Program-made: the position numbers and the translations under genes
Notes under the pieces: model-generated
Databases searched by the model: none
What the model was told of the DNA's origin: nothing
What the model saw: only the letters and a program-made list of their open reading frames with translations
Shown: piece by piece, positions 1 through 10,229 of the stretch
Numbering within the stretch: the stretch's first letter is position 1
Layout of the letters: each line of letters begins with the position of its first letter
Source: Podospora pseudocomata
Lineage: Eukaryota; Ascomycota; Sordariomycetes; Sordariales; Podosporaceae
Assembly: GCF_035222375.1 (NCBI RefSeq)
Contig: NW_026946364.1
Span: 372,001 to 436,000, forward strand
Length of the DNA: 64,000 bases
Reading direction: 5' to 3'

Positions 1-151
1 CCAACTCATCTGTGCTGCTCTCAATTCAGCTCCCGCAGCCTTGTCGGCTTGGGCTCCTAGATGGCTCCGATTCTTCCTACAACCACACCTAAGCCCTATT
101 TCACCTCTGCTGTTTCGAATACCATATTATACCCACTATATTGGCGCCGCC

Positions 152-223
152 ATGCCCGGTAGCGACTTCCGCCTGCTCGGCCTTGACGGCGGCGGCGTGC
201 GCGGCCACACAGCTTGCAGTTGA
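152..223 (+). pseudogene. 5' fragment of a patatin-like phospholipase gene
   Basis: The 23 codons from ATG 152 read as a patatin start: the segment LLGLDGGGVRG is the oxyanion-hole glycine loop that opens patatin-like phospholipase domains, usually within the first 20-30 residues. A stop follows at once, and no GXSXG serine motif or DG(G/A) motif follows in any frame. The fragment is clearly GC-rich (runs of GGC/GCG) while the DNA after it is not, so it looks like the abrupt edge of an older gene. In fungi such domains often form the N-terminus of NLR-type proteins. Assignment rests on one motif. Confidence 0.5.
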
Positions 224-451
224 AGTCGCAATTTGCTGACGAGTAACCGGTTGGTTGTTGACGTGTGACAGCATGTCGGAATCATTACAACCAAAGCTGC
301 TGCATTGGTTTAATACCCATCTAATCACGTGATATTCCGTCCCATATTCCATTTAAACCTGCGTCGGGCATCATGTTGGGCGCTTGCTATACTATAGCTA
401 CCTTCAACAACCAGTCGGTCCCTCAAACTGTGTACGGCACAGCAAAAGATC

Positions 452-1054
452 ATGGACCAGTACCGCTGTCAACTTTGGCAGCTTCCACGCTGTCTCTACC
501 GGGTCCAATACCCAGCGTCTCGAACAACTCACGACTCCAGTGGATTGAAAGCTCAAGATACCACCAGCGTGTACAAGAAATGGGGTTCCGATGATGAATT
601 TATGCAAGCAATTCGGAATCTGTTTACATGGGCCTGCAAAGACAGCACACCCTTTATTTCATTCTTTTCGGACGAAGAACACGCTATCAACTGGGGCTGT
701 AAACTAAGAGACTGGGATAAATGTTCCAGTCGAGATGACTGGACTCTTCTTACCATCTACACACAGTTTCTTAAATCTACCTACGTGTACAAACTGAGCA
801 CGCTCATCGACTACACAGGCGTTCGAATTCCTGTACCAGCGGAGAAATCACACAAACGAGGGGCCTATATCTGTTTGCATGGCATCCCGACTTTTGCCAT
901 TGTTTGCGTGAGAAATGGAAGCAACGTCAGGGCAGCCAGGGTTGTAAGCTACCTACCTTCTTCCTGTCAATAGATGTAGATTGGCTACTAATTGGGGTAA
1001 TAGCGGGAACATATCGTCCACGCAAGTTTGTTATTTTATGGGATGACGAGATAA
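452..1054 (+). CDS. DUF7587-like hypothetical protein, probably two exons
   Basis: Exon 1 would run 452-943, followed by a 60-base intron (944-1003: donor GTAAGC, branch CTAAT, acceptor TAG) and a short exon to a stop at 1052-1054, giving about 180 residues. The stretch with RVQYPASRTTH, then TPFISFFSDEEHAINWG and a later VYKLSTLID resembles the DUF7587 family of filamentous fungi, small proteins of unknown role with a conserved S-F-x-S-D-x-x-x-A-x-x-W core. Another frame stays open from 904 to 1290 and could hold the true C-terminus, so the 3' end is uncertain and the gene may be decaying. No signal peptide or membrane segment is seen. Family assignment is from memory of the pattern. Confidence 0.45.
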
Positions 1055-2101
1055 CCATGAATTCCGATGAGATGAAGAAACTCTTGAGAGCCCACAATAT
1101 GTGGGTTGAGTCTGAAAAGTCTCTCATTCTTGCGTCCCTTACGACGATGCGTTCTTTTGAATCATCTGCCCAGTGTGGGCCTCTAACGATAGATACATGT
1201 ATGACGAGACTCCGCCCACTACACAACACGGTCAAAATACGTGCTGAGGCTTTAGACTCTCTCTTCCTAATGATGAATACAATTGAATAGAACGTGATCA
1301 AGAGGAAGGAGAGCCTTGGTGAAGCGCTCAAAATATTAACTGGAGTTTTGGAGTCTCTCGCTTCTATGTTGGATAGGACGAGGCTTTCTTTGGAAGCACC
1401 TGAAGAGTGCTCGGGTCTTTTGATGGATATGATGCGGCTTTCTTTAGGAACATCTGATGATCAACTCTAGTGACTGGAGAGCAGGTGCCATGATGTTACT
1501 GGGAGTCAACCAACACCGATACTTGGTATCATTTGTCATCTGGAATTGAGGCTGATAGGTCCTTTCAATTGGCAATTGCCAGAGGATGGAGCAACGATTG
1601 CTGCTGAGGGTGTAGATAGAGGTGATATGTGGTGTCTGATCTCTGAATTCATGTTATGATGCCTTTGGTAGACACATGTATTCTACCACATCTAGACAGC
1701 TAGCTGTTCAACACATGCTTATCGACACCCCCACTCTCAAGAATAGACGTTTGAAAGCTTCAAGCCTGGTTGCTACATGGAGCCCGGACAAAGGCGTGTC
1801 CTGAAATGACATTTTTTACCTACAGCCACCAGCCCGGTGAATGCAAGTATATTGAGCGGTCCCGAAATTCTTACTTTCCTGTCCAGGTTAAAAGGAGAAC
1901 CCCATGCTTCGTCCAAGGATCCGAGTTCTTTTTCTCTCTCAATCATTTTAATTTTCAGATTTTACGAAGACTTATAGACTTGTCTTACCCACATCAATAC
2001 TTCAAAGTTGTAAATCTTGTCATCGCCAACAACGTGCCAGCTTTACCCGATCAAACCCCACAGAGACACTCGCTTCCGAACGCCCGGGCACGCCCCGTCA
2101 C
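1055..2101. other. Gene-poor stretch, no supported gene
   Basis: Short open frames occur on both strands (for example 1770-2174 on the plus strand), but none has a recognisable domain, a convincing start context or an intron structure. Sequence from about 2000 on may already belong to the transposon relic that follows. Confidence 0.5.
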
Positions 2102-2800
2102 GGGTGCCATACCGGTCAGCACGCTCGCTACCGCTCCCCCGTCCGCGCTCTCAGGTCCGGGCTTATGGCTGTAAATAACGCCCTTACTAACTATACGCCT
2201 AACGGCCAAGTCGATTTGGTCCGGCAGTATAACCTTACCCGTAAGTAGGGTTTTAGGAAAGAGAATATTGCCGGCGGTTGGCGTGGGACAGGATTATGGC
2301 CCATACGTAGGCGCAAACCGCTCTCTTTAAGCCAGGTAGTAGTCCCTGTGGTGCCGCTAGATCTCTCTTCAAAAATACCTACTTTCTATACCTTGGGGAA
2401 TTCCCAGGTGGCCAAGAAGGTCAGGGACCTACTCAAGAACCATACGCCGGCCGGAAAACGGCTTGCGGCAAGGACTCTCACCATTACTATACTCACACTG
2501 AGATCTGAGGCATCCACCCACAAAGCTGATGCGGCAAGGCACCAACAGAACGCCCAAAAGGCCCAGGAAGCAAGAAAAAGGCGCAAGTTGAATAGAGAAG
2601 ACTCGAATTCCAAGTTTGTGAGGCTCTGTAAACAGGAAGAGGCCCGCATTGAAGGGAGGGTGGTGGAGGAAGAAGTAGTAGCCAAGGGGGATGTGGAGCA
2701 GCCAGAGCTAGCCCACCCTGTGCGGCGCAGCGCACCTCATCGGGTTCAAACCAGGCGCAAGCGAGAAGCAGATGCAATGTCTGACTCTGACAGTGAATGA
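2102..2800 (+). mobile_element. Relic of a pogo/Fot1-type (Tc1-mariner) DNA transposon, transposase C-terminus
   Basis: The frame through 2171-2800 encodes the typical C-terminal part of fungal pogo-family DDE transposases: a VDLVRQYNLTRK segment, then GFRKENIAGGWRGTGLWP, the near-diagnostic N-I-x-x-G-W-R-x-T-G-L-W-P motif. A basic, Lys/Arg/Gln-rich, coiled-coil-like tail follows and ends at 2798-2800. A stop codon at 2246-2248 separates the motif from the upstream part. The CENP-B/HTH DNA-binding and DDE catalytic regions are not detectable upstream, so this is a 5'-truncated, inactive copy. I could not find terminal inverted repeats or a TA target duplication. Confidence 0.75.
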
Positions 2801-3515
2801 GCTACATTTTGATATAACTCCCATAGAAATTGACCCAATATTAGTCTTGTTGTGGCCAGTGTGAGCATTCAGGGGTAATCTCAACAAGGTTGTGTGGCTG
2901 GTGTGGTGGTGGTGGACCAGATCCACATGTGGTCCATTTCCTGGTCATCCAACCTAACCATTTCCTTCCAGCAGCACCAACAAAAACTCCAACATCCCAT
3001 CTACATATTTTTTCATCTGTTGTCTCAAGTGCGCGCATACATCTGGTCCAATGTATCTCCTCGTCATGCTCACTAAATAGCATCACTTGAGAACCTTCCA
3101 GGCCACTCCGTAAGTATGTTCAACTCCTGTTTCCTTTCCATCTGGACGTCGCTAACACTACGAAGAATACCACAGCTCCTCTGTATAACGTCCCCAGAGC
3201 TCCGCAACCCTTTATCGACGTATCATCTGAAACACTAGCACGGATCTCTTCGCTCAAGGAACCACCAACTTCACGCCCGAGGACATCCCTGGCAGACCAA
3301 CCACACATATCGCCTGACCCTTTGCCCTATCACGTCGTAAGTATCTGACAAAAGCACCAACACTCTCGTTCTACTGGGCTTCGCTCGGATCGTTCAGCTG
3401 ATACAATAGCAAGTAGCACGCATTCCTCGCACCTAACTTCCTGTGGTGTCGTCTTCCATAAGACGCCATTCCTCGGATCCTTACTCTTGGGGGTCGGTTC
3501 ACTCTCCCAACAGAA
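2801..3515. other. Intergenic region
   Basis: No gene is supported. Overlapping short frames at 2890-3090 are low complexity (GGTGGTGG) and lack homology signals. CT-rich sequence at 3350-3510 could be the leader of the putative gene starting at 3516. Confidence 0.4.
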
Positions 3516-4232
3516 ATGGCCTCCAGCAATTCTTTCTCCGCCGCTGCTTTCGCCCCGTCGCGCGATGTGACTCCTTGCCGACCTCTCCCCCTCGTTGGGG
3601 AAGAGGATATCGAGATGGGTCCGATGGTACGTACAATTTCGCTTTCTTAAGACGCCTTCGCGGGGACAATATAGAGTCTATCTACCCACTACACCGCTTC
3701 TTCGGATGGATTACTTCCAGCTAAGGAATAATTTATTCTCCCTCGCTTACAAAAGGCTTCCTTTGCTTTTGTTTATTCCTTTACTCTTTGTTTTCTATGC
3801 AGTCTTTGCGGCTTCTAGGTGTGTTTAATCTTGGTAGATCATCTGAGCTTGCTGCTCCCTTCATCAAGTGGAATAAAACCTGCACTATGAAAGTTGGGCT
3901 TTCTCATCCGAGCTTTGAGAACCGAGCGGTTTCATTGTCAGTTGCCGGCAACCCTTTTGTGCTTCTTTTGGGTTTATCTGGAGCGGGAGTAAAAGATGTA
4001 ACAAGCAACGGAAACGCGTGCTTGTTGAATGGAGACTTGTACTGACTAGACAAGCAACATAATCGTCGCCAGCGTCTTCGCGAGCAGGTCACCGCTGGCC
4101 TCCGCTCCGTTGCAGAGAAGTACGGTCTGCGAGAAGCCGTCCCACTTTGGGCAGGAAGTCTGCTTTTACTCTGTCGCTTCCTGCGCCTTGGCTGTTGCGG
4201 TGAGCTATGTGGTATGGGCTAGGACTCGGTAA
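3516..4232 (+). CDS. Possible small spliced gene, C-terminal membrane segment
   Basis: From ATG 3516 a 37-codon reading frame runs to a GTACGT donor at 3627. A possible acceptor (CTGACTAG) lies at 4049, a 423-base intron, which is long for this genome. The exon from 4050 to the stop at 4230-4232 joins in phase and ends with a hydrophobic stretch (CFYSVASCALAVAVSYVVW) followed by ARTR, like a tail anchor. A second frame over 4049-4222 also looks protein-like (an amphipathic segment with LREQVTAGLRSVAEKYGLRE), so the gene may be degenerate or have an extra junction. No family is recognised. Confidence 0.3.
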
Positions 4233-4237
4233 GTGCC

Positions 4238-4252
4238 GTTAGGGTTAGGGTT
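4238..4252 (+). repeat. Short interstitial telomere-like repeat
   Basis: Two consecutive TTAGGG units with flanking partial units (GTTAGGGTTAGGGTT) lie just downstream of the doubtful gene. TTAGGG is the telomere repeat of most filamentous fungi. Two units can arise by chance in an AT-balanced genome, and such short boxes also occur in some promoters and at healed break sites. Confidence 0.5.
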
Positions 4253-4405
4253 ATATTTGGTAGAGCAGTCGATCACTGATATTGGTGTCTGCACATTCTA
4301 GCAAGCGATCTTTGTCACAGTGTTTTTGGTCTTTTGAGGTCCAAATTGCACCTTGACGGATAGCGATTACCCAGTTTGGGTATTTACCCACCCTATTCAC
4401 CCTTC

Positions 4406-6832
4406 CTACTCCCTGTCTCGCATGATCCCCTTCCCAGGTTTCAAATTCTCATTACCGAAGTAGAACACCTGAATTGGCACCGTCGTCCCAAACGCCCCGG
4501 GGCCACGTACCCGCAAGACCACCTTTCCATCCTCCCCAACCGGCCCTTCCTCACCAAACTTGGTAATCTCGCCATTGAAGTCCAACACAAGCTGCACCCA
4601 ACCACCCTTGGCCGACTCCTCTGGCCCTCCCTTGACAGTGACCTCGATATCAACGCCCGAACCCTCAAGCCAATCTGCTGTCACGATTGTTGGACCCGAA
4701 GGCGGTTCCTGGTACCCGTTCGCCGTCAGTGCCCACTCCGGCTTTGCCCCCCGGCAGGGAACACAGCCCGGCGGTCCCCAGTACGAGCTATCCGATGGCA
4801 TCGCTCCCGTGACGAGGTTGCGGTAGGCCCACCACATCTTTTGAACGCCTGGCCAAGAGACGGTTGGTGGTGGGCCACCGTTGAAGCCAGTTTCTCGCTC
4901 CAGCAGTGCGGGGTGTCGCAGGGAGACGTCAGGTGGGAGGTCGTTGGACTGGCGCCTGCTCATCCATCGTCTGGGAGTGGTTGCGTTGGACACATGGGGG
5001 ACAACGTTGGCCCATCCGGCGGTCCAGTTTCGACTGTTCCAGTAGAACTCATCAATGGTAATGGACCAGAGCTTGCGTTTGCCATTTTCCAAGACGAGTT
5101 GGTCGTGGTACATCCCCCCCATCCAGCCGTTGCTCCCTTGTGTTCTGCTTGTTCCTGTCTGCAGGTTGCGGGTTCGGAGGGTGGCAGAGCGGCCATCGCG
5201 AGATACGAGAATCACCGGCTGGAGTCGCCAGTGAAAGGGTACAGAGGAGCGAAGGGAGGACATGGAGGGGTTGTAGGTGGTGCTGTTTTGGCGGTAGTAG
5301 CGGGATGCACAGGAGAGGGAGATCGCGTCGGGGGTGTAATACCATCCTATTCCGGGGGATAACTTGTGGCCTCGATCAGAGTGCAACTTGGCAAAGTCTG
5401 AGCAGCGAATGTCGTCGATGTAGAAGCCATAGGAGCCGGAGGTGTTTTCGGATTCGTCATAGGCGGAAGAGCGCAAGAGCAGACGGTGGATGTTGGCAAG
5501 TCTGTCTCGCGTTTCCTCTTCTGGTTCTTCCCACGCCGGATATCGCTTGTAGAATGGCCGCCATTGTACAGGCCGTCGGTTCTCAGTTGAATGGTAATAG
5601 GGGGGTAGGACAGGAGGCGGATCCAACGAAGAGGCTGGCAAGATACCCCCATCTCCCCAGCCGGCGGCATAATCGGCAAAGAGCAGGCGGTGGTATCTCA
5701 GGTCTTGGATCTTCCAAGTGCCGGTATCCAGGTCTTTGACGAGGCTATGGTGGAAAACGCAAAACTGCCATTGACCGGTCTGAGCATTATCATCACCAAT
5801 CAGGCCAATCTCTAGCCCTCGAGCGACGGCAGTCTTGTGATCCGGACTGACGTTGACAACAGTGCCAAAGATTGGGTGTTCGTTGAGAATGCCGTGAGAC
5901 AGCCCTTCTGGACCCATGCGGTTTAGAACAGACTGGATGCCTGCAGGTCCAGCCGGTGACGTGTTATTTTGGACGGTGATGGTGCCGTTCGAGGTAAAAA
6001 GACTGATAACATCCGGCCACATTCGCCTGTCGACATAATACCCCATGCCATGAACAAGATTTCGCACCTCGTCTTCTTCGTTGAGATGGGCAACCCGGTA
6101 TTCCAGCTCGTCTACGGAAAGGCTAGCGGCGGGTGTTGATCCACGATTCAATGTGCCAGTGCCCTCCTTCGAGCGGCTTGCAGTTCTTCCGGCGTGGAGA
6201 AGTGTAACGCCAGCCTGGTCGAGGGTGTAGTGGTATGAAATAACAGGGAGCGATCCGTTTAGCCCCAGATTCTTCCAGCCTTTCTCGTAGGTACCTGCGT
6301 AGAGAGGGTAGTACCGCAGTAAGGAAATCTTCCATTTGCCCCCGCTGGACACATATTCGTTCTCAAAAATCCCACCCTCGATCCTAGTCGCGCCTTTGCC
6401 GTTGCCAAGCTTCCTCAGTGCTGTCCACCGGCCTTTTGCAGTGTTGCCGTCGTCCGCAAGCGTTATGACCGGCATGTCGCTCATGAAAACATGGAGAGAC
6501 CCTGGATTGATCCCGTCCATATCCCCAGCTTCTTGCTGCAGCCAGTTTTCGATGGCCGGGCGCCCCGTGACAGAACTGGCGTCACTTGTAGAAAGAATGT
6601 CTCCAGCCCCTTTGCCCCATCGAAGAATCCCATTCTCTGCAAACAAACTCGCCATTCCTTTCCAGCGGCCATGCTGCGCCAATTGGGCATATGTCCGTTG
6701 GATGTTCTTGATCTCGCGCACAGACTCGACTCGCAGAAGATCTTGGGTGAGATTCTCGACACTGAGCACGCCAGGGTCGACAGCTAAAGCGATGCCAGCC
6801 CAGAGGACCAACGAAATGACGGCGAACTTCAT
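4406..6832 (-). CDS. Secreted multidomain SnoaL-like (NTF2-fold) protein
   Basis: An intronless 808-residue protein. Residues 1-17 form a signal peptide (MKFAVISLVLWAGIALA). Residues about 34-178 look like a SnoaL-like domain: an N-terminal helix with IKNIQRTYAQLAQHGRW, then ASLFAENGILRWG, a VTGRPAIENWL loop, and a sheet ending GKWKISLLRYYPLYAGTYEKGW. Residues about 245-388 repeat the fold (DEVRNLVHGMGYYVDRRMW, VISLFTSNGTI, GTWKIQDLRYHRLLFADYAAGW). A third, more divergent copy seems to span 440-620 and is followed by a unique C-terminal region of about 170 residues rich in beta-like sequence. SnoaL-like domains include polyketide cyclases, dehydratases and ketosteroid-isomerase relatives. Secretion and tandem copies suggest an extracellular enzyme or binding protein, but the substrate is unknown. 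The start codon fits the signal peptide and no nearer ATG competes. Confidence 0.85.
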   Translation of the reverse strand: MKFAVISLVLWAGIALAVDPGVLSVENLTQDLLRVESVREIKNIQRTYAQLAQHGRWKGMASLFAENGILRWGKGAGDILSTSDASSVTGRPAIENWLQQEAGDMDGINPGSLHVFMSDMPVITLADDGNTAKGRWTALRKLGNGKGATRIEGGIFENEYVSSGGKWKISLLRYYPLYAGTYEKGWKNLGLNGSLPVISYHYTLDQAGVTLLHAGRTASRSKEGTGTLNRGSTPAASLSVDELEYRVAHLNEEDEVRNLVHGMGYYVDRRMWPDVISLFTSNGTITVQNNTSPAGPAGIQSVLNRMGPEGLSHGILNEHPIFGTVVNVSPDHKTAVARGLEIGLIGDDNAQTGQWQFCVFHHSLVKDLDTGTWKIQDLRYHRLLFADYAAGWGDGGILPASSLDPPPVLPPYYHSTENRRPVQWRPFYKRYPAWEEPEEETRDRLANIHRLLLRSSAYDESENTSGSYGFYIDDIRCSDFAKLHSDRGHKLSPGIGWYYTPDAISLSCASRYYRQNSTTYNPSMSSLRSSVPFHWRLQPVILVSRDGRSATLRTRNLQTGTSRTQGSNGWMGGMYHDQLVLENGKRKLWSITIDEFYWNSRNWTAGWANVVPHVSNATTPRRWMSRRQSNDLPPDVSLRHPALLERETGFNGGPPPTVSWPGVQKMWWAYRNLVTGAMPSDSSYWGPPGCVPCRGAKPEWALTANGYQEPPSGPTIVTADWLEGSGVDIEVTVKGGPEESAKGGWVQLVLDFNGEITKFGEEGPVGEDGKVVLRVRGPGAFGTTVPIQVFYFGNENLKPGKGIMRDRE

Positions 6833-7622
6833 CTTGTGTAACTCGATCTCGGCGGCGCATGACCAGCTTCTGGTTGGAGAAATGGGGGCGCCATGGGTAC
6901 GGTATTTGACTTCTCTAGATTATCTCCAGCCCTGCAGAACATCTTGAAGTGCCGGATGGTTGAATCGGGAATATACGAGTTCGCTGTACCCCGCGACGGT
7001 CTGTAATTGGATGCTGCACCTCCCGAGTGTTATGGCTACGGCGAACCTATGAGTTGGGGCTTCATCGAGGCTTTCCGGCTGAAAAGAAGGGCAGGGCGGT
7101 AGCCAACCAGCAAAGGAGGCTGGTCTGATCCGTGTTTTGACATGCACGTGTAATAACTAATATGCATCTATTGGTGCTATAAGATTGGTAACACAGTTGA
7201 GGGGATGGTGGTGATGAAATCGAAATATTAAAGAGACCTGAAGGCCACTTGAGACTAACTAATGATGCAAAGAGGAAGGGGAGCCACGACTGGTGGAGGC
7301 ATTTCAGCATCATTTGTTGGTCTGCACTCTGGAGCAAACACTCCTGTCTGCAGTGCTGCCTATCAAAACAAGGGAATGTCCCGTTTTCGAGACAGCACTA
7401 GGACTAAACGGATCAGGCGGCCCGAAATTAAAAGAGGATCCGATAGGGTACCACCCCGGCGACGGCGTTTGGTGATATTATATCCGACCGACTCGTTCTG
7501 CTTTAAATTCGACGTCCCTCCCAGATTTTGTTAACCTCCAACACACGCTCGTTTCTAGCTGTTACAAACTCAGTATTACACTCCTTTAGCACCACAGTCA
7601 CTCTTTAAATTTGCTTGACACA
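6833..7622. promoter_or_regulatory. Divergent promoter region between the SnoaL-like gene and the first GPI paralogue
   Basis: This 790-base gap separates two divergently transcribed secreted-protein genes, so it should hold both promoters. The CT/CA-rich stretch from about 7530 to 7622 just before ATG 7623 is a typical fungal 5' leader. No gene is supported inside. Confidence 0.5.
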
Positions 7623-8345
7623 ATGGTTGTCCCACGCTCCCTCTTCACTCTTCTCGCCAGCGCATCGCTCGCCCTCGCTGGTGTAGCACCGCGTCAGGAT
7701 GATGCTTCGCCCACTTCAACAGACCCCGAATGCGCGATCGAGAAATTTGAGGCCCTTGCCTCGTCCATTGCTCCCGAAATCACGCCCCCCGCCAAACTCG
7801 GAGAATATATGGAGACAGCCGCCGAGATTGTCAGCGCAATTCGCACCATCAGCCCCTCCGACCTTGGCTTGGGCTCGGATGAAGAAGCAGACATGCTTTG
7901 CGGCCTGGAATATGGTCCGTACGCCAGTATCAGGCCCACCGATTCCGCGATGCTGAAGGTCATGACGAGTTGGGAGGCGCAACGCTCGAGCGCGCGCGAC
8001 AAGTGGTCTAGCACTGTACACAGTCTTGCGACGCATTGCGGAACCATCAACGGACATGCGGCTGGCTATCTGATGAGCATGGTTGCATCCAACTATGAAG
8101 AGTGCAGGACCGCTAGGAGCATTTGGAAGGAGCTGACTACTGTCAATCAGAATGCCGCTGCTGCTACTGGCGCGACCAAGACTCATGGGAATTCCGGCGG
8201 CCAGGACGAGACAGCAACACAGACGGGAGATCTTACTGCGAACACATCAACATCTACATCTACTGCTGGGGCTTGGAAGGGAATGGAGACTGCTGGTCCG
8301 ATGGTGGCCGTTGCCGGCATCATCGCCGCGGTCGTTGGACTCTGA
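7623..8345 (+). CDS. Secreted GPI-anchored four-cysteine protein, paralogue 1 of 3
   Basis: A 240-residue protein from ATG 7623, chosen because it gives a clean signal peptide (MVVPRSLFTLLASASLALA) and lies after a CA-rich leader. The mature part has four cysteines (in DPEC, DMLC, THCG and EECRTA) that should form two disulfides. Conserved landmarks are a helical block with SWEAQRSSARDKWSS and a final EECRTARSIW. A Ser/Thr-rich stalk (ANTSTSTSTAGAW) leads to a hydrophobic C-terminus (MVAVAGIIAAVVGL), a GPI-anchor signal. Two relatives follow in the same orientation within 2.7 kb. The organisation resembles proteins annotated in plant-associated Sordariomycetes as infection structure specific proteins, but function is not established. 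Confidence 0.85.
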   Translation: MVVPRSLFTLLASASLALAGVAPRQDDASPTSTDPECAIEKFEALASSIAPEITPPAKLGEYMETAAEIVSAIRTISPSDLGLGSDEEADMLCGLEYGPYASIRPTDSAMLKVMTSWEAQRSSARDKWSSTVHSLATHCGTINGHAAGYLMSMVASNYEECRTARSIWKELTTVNQNAAAATGATKTHGNSGGQDETATQTGDLTANTSTSTSTAGAWKGMETAGPMVAVAGIIAAVVGL

Positions 8346-8499
8346 GACCTCGAGCGGTCATCTTTTTGCGACTTGCTACTTTGGTCAACACATGATAGTC
8401 TGTCTTGCGATCTACGGTATACATACTATAATACGAAGTCATGTCGCGATTATGTTCTCCGTGATTCGATGAACTGACTCCCGATTTCTCACCAGGCAT

Positions 8500-8788
8500 T
8501 CCCTGTTTGCATCTAATCTCGACGACTACCTAGTACAACATCTTCAAGCCATCGGCATCCAGAACTCTGGCTTCATCCAGACCGCCATGTACAGCCACCG
8601 CTACTGCCGCCCCTGCATCCATCAGCCCTACAGCCAAGCCCGGCAACGGCGGCTACCTGATCTCCGCCATTGATGACTACTCCACCTGTCTCGTCATCTT
8701 CATCACCAACAAGGACATTCGCGGCAGGAGCAAGGCCAACAGTGGTGCTTGGGCTGCCATCAACAACCTGTTTTACTGGGTCGATTAG
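8500..8788 (+). pseudogene. Possible coding remnant between paralogues 1 and 2
   Basis: In one frame the DNA ending at the stop 8786-8788 reads as a plausible protein tail (GYLISAIDDYSTCLVIFITN followed by a region ending NNLFYWVD). A neighbouring frame at about 8515-8590 reads SNLDDYLVQHLQAIGIQNSG. The two are out of phase and no ATG or signal peptide precedes them, so this looks like a fragment of a decayed gene. The family is not recognised and it lacks the four-cysteine pattern of its neighbours. Confidence 0.3.
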
Positions 8789-9097
8789 AAGTTCTCGATT
8801 CAACTTCACTCTTTGACATCTCTTGTTTACGAGCATGCCAAGATTAAAGTCAAAAGAAGCCTTGTGATCCTAATGATGGCCCCTGATGGATCATGCAAGG
8901 TTAGGTTCAGATCTTCGCCAAGCATTACCCCTGAACACACAAGTCCCAACACAAGACCGCAGGGTGTCATTGGTGATCAAAGCAGCCCTCTAGGCATGAT
9001 TTCACCTCGGAACCCGGCACCGACATTCGGCTTCAAAAGCGCCTACTTTTCCCTCCGATATTCCAATTCTTTTGGGCTTCCATTTTCATCACCCAAG

Positions 9098-9862
9098 ATG
9101 ATACCCCAAACGATCCTTACCATTGCCGCCCTCGCCGGCACCACCCTCGCCCAAACCGTCACTCCACCTCCCCACCCAACCGCCACCTCTTCCCCGGCCC
9201 AAGCCTCCGAAGATTCGCTCTACTCCCTCTGCACCTCCCAACTAAACGCCTACCAGCGCCTGCGCCCTTCGCCCGCCCGGCAGGTCGAAGCCTTCTTCGA
9301 CAATGCCCCCGAGCTCCAGGATCCTCGAAATAGGTACTGGGATCACGACCGCATCGACTCCCAATGCAAACGCGTCTGGGACGCGCGGAACACCATGGGC
9401 GCCACCGCTGCTCCGTCGCTCGCCTCTCAGTTCTCCGCTTTTACCTCGAGCTGGAACAGCTGGGTAGCTAACATCAAGGAGGAAGCGTTGGAGTGGGCAA
9501 CGAAGTGTAATGAGTTTGGGGACAGTCCTTCAGGGTTTGATGGGGAGCCTAACAAGAGATGGGGCGCGAACTTTTATGCGTTAATTGTTACCGACGAGGC
9601 GGGGTGCAAGACGGCGATGAGTGACTGGTTGGGTGTTGCTGCTCGGACAAGGGCGACGGATCCTACGGCGAGTGAGACGATTTTGGCGACGACAACGGGT
9701 GAAGAGGCGGAGGAGACGACGACTGGGGGGAATACACCTGCAAGCATCGATCAGGTGAGCACAACGACTTCGTCGGCGGGGGTGGTGCAGATGACGGGGT
9801 GGGGAGGGGTTATGATGGGGGTTGTTGCTGTTGGTGGAGCGGTTGCGGGAGGGTTGCTCTAA
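9098..9862 (+). CDS. Secreted GPI-anchored four-cysteine protein, paralogue 2 of 3
   Basis: A 254-residue protein. The frame is open further upstream, but ATG 9098 begins the signal peptide (MIPQTILTIAALAGTTLA) and no ATG lies between the upstream stop and this point that would give one. Four cysteines sit at SLCTSQ, DSQCKR, TKCNEF and GCKTAM, with the same order and similar spacing as in its neighbours. The segment FSAFTSSWNSWVANIKEEAL matches the central helix of the family. A Thr-rich stalk with acidic residues (TTTGEEAEETTTGGN) and a hydrophobic Gly/Val tail indicate GPI anchoring. Codon use shifts from C-ending in the first half to G-rich in the second half, a peculiarity shared by all three copies. 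Confidence 0.85.
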   Translation: MIPQTILTIAALAGTTLAQTVTPPPHPTATSSPAQASEDSLYSLCTSQLNAYQRLRPSPARQVEAFFDNAPELQDPRNRYWDHDRIDSQCKRVWDARNTMGATAAPSLASQFSAFTSSWNSWVANIKEEALEWATKCNEFGDSPSGFDGEPNKRWGANFYALIVTDEAGCKTAMSDWLGVAARTRATDPTASETILATTTGEEAEETTTGGNTPASIDQVSTTTSSAGVVQMTGWGGVMMGVVAVGGAVAGGLL

Positions 9863-10229
9863 GCTGTGTAGCTCTGGGTATGAGTTCAAAGAACTCTGCA
9901 TACTATATACAAAACGGATAACGTCTAAATATTTGGGTGTGGTGTTGCCAGACGGGAATGCAACGGCCCGCTGGCGCAGCCAACACCACCCTGGTAATCA
10001 GGGGTATGGCAGGGAAATTGCGCCGTGGAGCCCTTCTTGTTTTGGTGACCCACACAATGGAAGTCGCCCATCGTCGTCACCTTTGTCCTTCCTCTTGATG
10101 TGAATGGGACTTGAGACTGCCTGCGATTGGATCGAGTCAACCTTGCATCCAACAACACACGCACCGCGCGTGTAATTGCTAAACACCTTCAGCGGCAACT
10201 TCTTGCAATTCAGACATCCAACCGAGAAA
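9863..10229. other. Intergenic spacer between paralogues 2 and 3
   Basis: A 367-base spacer. It contains a GC-rich patch (9960-10020) and the promoter of paralogue 3. No coding signal is seen. Confidence 0.4.

Noticed and set aside
4376-5362. 328-codon open frame on the plus strand
   Set aside because: Antisense to the intact SnoaL-like gene, which has a signal peptide and domain signals.
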